From Rhodovulum visakhapatnamense (GTDB lineage Bacteria > Pseudomonadota > Alphaproteobacteria > Rhodobacterales > Rhodobacteraceae): 64,000 nt of DNA. Positions within the stretch are counted from its first letter, which is position 1; every line of letters begins with the position of its first letter. The position numbers were made by a program, and so were the translations under genes. The stretch covers positions 84,055 through 148,054 of the forward strand of contig NZ_SOEB01000010.1 of the NCBI RefSeq assembly GCF_004365965.1, written 5' to 3'. A model generated the notes under the pieces. That model was not told the DNA's origin and made no database searches. It was given only the letters and a program-made list of their open reading frames with translations. This document shows, piece by piece, positions 63,899 through 64,000 of this stretch.

Positions 63899-64000
63899 GG
63901 GTCTGCTAGGTCATGTTGACAAATGGCGGACCCAGAGACGGATCGACGTGATGTCAATGAAGCCGAGGAAGCTCTCAGCGGTCTTGTCGTAGCGGGTCGC
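63899..64000 (-). mobile_element. end of an IS5-family insertion sequence
   Basis: The right window edge contains the 3' end of a transposase gene and the adjacent element end. A possible terminal inverted repeat begins near 63899 (GGGTCTGCTAGGTCATG). The other end lies outside the window, so element length and target duplication cannot be seen. Confidence 0.75.
63911..64000 (-). CDS. IS5-family transposase, C-terminal fragment
   Basis: Open from the window edge to TGA at 63911-63913, 29 residues visible. The sequence ATRYDKTAESFLGFIDITS followed by IRLWVRHLST matches the C-terminal end of IS5-family DDE transposases (RYDKTA and IRLW-R are characteristic; the Arg/Lys belong to the final helix after the catalytic Glu). 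It is partial because of the window boundary, so the gene may be intact. Confidence 0.88.
   Translation of the reverse strand, partial: ATRYDKTAESFLGFIDITSIRLWVRHLST

Overview
This window is about 64 kb of high-GC DNA (roughly two thirds G+C by eye) from an alphaproteobacterium, almost certainly a member of the Rhodobacteraceae. The main grounds are an RpoE-ChrR (ECF11) singlet-oxygen module with an autoregulatory promoter almost identical to the Rhodobacter sphaeroides one, a divergent furan-fatty-acid type operon, a serC leader RNA motif before a serC-serA operon, and family markers such as the FYDLN zinc-ribbon protein, DUF1674, DUF3035 and a MutL that keeps its endonuclease motif. Genus is not resolved. 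No tRNA, rRNA, CRISPR array or prophage was seen. The only mobile DNA is the end of an IS5-family element at the right edge.

Layout, left to right. 1-392: the end of a thiolase gene. 490-8027: a leftward pair, PBP1C and a very large thioester alpha-2-macroglobulin, divergent from a soluble hybrid histidine kinase (8165-10735). 10749-14042: yaaA, recQ and yggT, all leftward. 14195-18656: a rightward run with a hotdog thioesterase, a UMF1-type MFS transporter, mepA, a phytase-esterase-like secreted protein and a YhhQ queuosine-precursor transporter. 18649-18878: no conventional gene, but an apparent micro-gene. It has an 18-nt perfect or wobble complement to the 16S rRNA tail, an 18-codon ORF and a strong intrinsic terminator. 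18961-22593: arfB, a small secreted protein, serB, a GntR regulator, a YgjP-like metalloprotease and the FYDLN protein.

22760-32286 is one ten-gene leftward operon. It encodes a complete branched-chain-amino-acid-type ABC importer flanked by two acyl-CoA ligases, with a VOC protein and two small membrane proteins between the transporter genes, many of them translationally coupled. 32649-39128 is the singlet-oxygen region: rightward rpoE-chrR, and a leftward coupled block of FAD oxidase, DUF1365, GPH transporter, DUF3833 and SDR, followed by a DUF3775 gene. 39138-50817 is a leftward housekeeping block: rsmB, a heparinase II/III-like gene, purH, lspA, a DUF3035 lipoprotein, two M16 peptidases (one catalytic, one not), mutL and rmuC.

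50888-55487 holds DUF1674 (SDHAF4-like), a compositionally odd enoyl-reductase-like gene beside unusual C12G7 and palindromic sequence, dapB, rbfA, a DUF2233 gene and truB. 55488-60900 holds an ABC1/UbiB-type kinase, a MoxR ATPase with its VWA partner, a DUF1643 protein and a PPP-family phosphatase. 60977-63805 is the serine operon serC-serA with its own terminator and leader RNA. With serB at 19782-20657, all three enzymes of the phosphorylated serine pathway lie in the window. 63899-64000 is the truncated IS.
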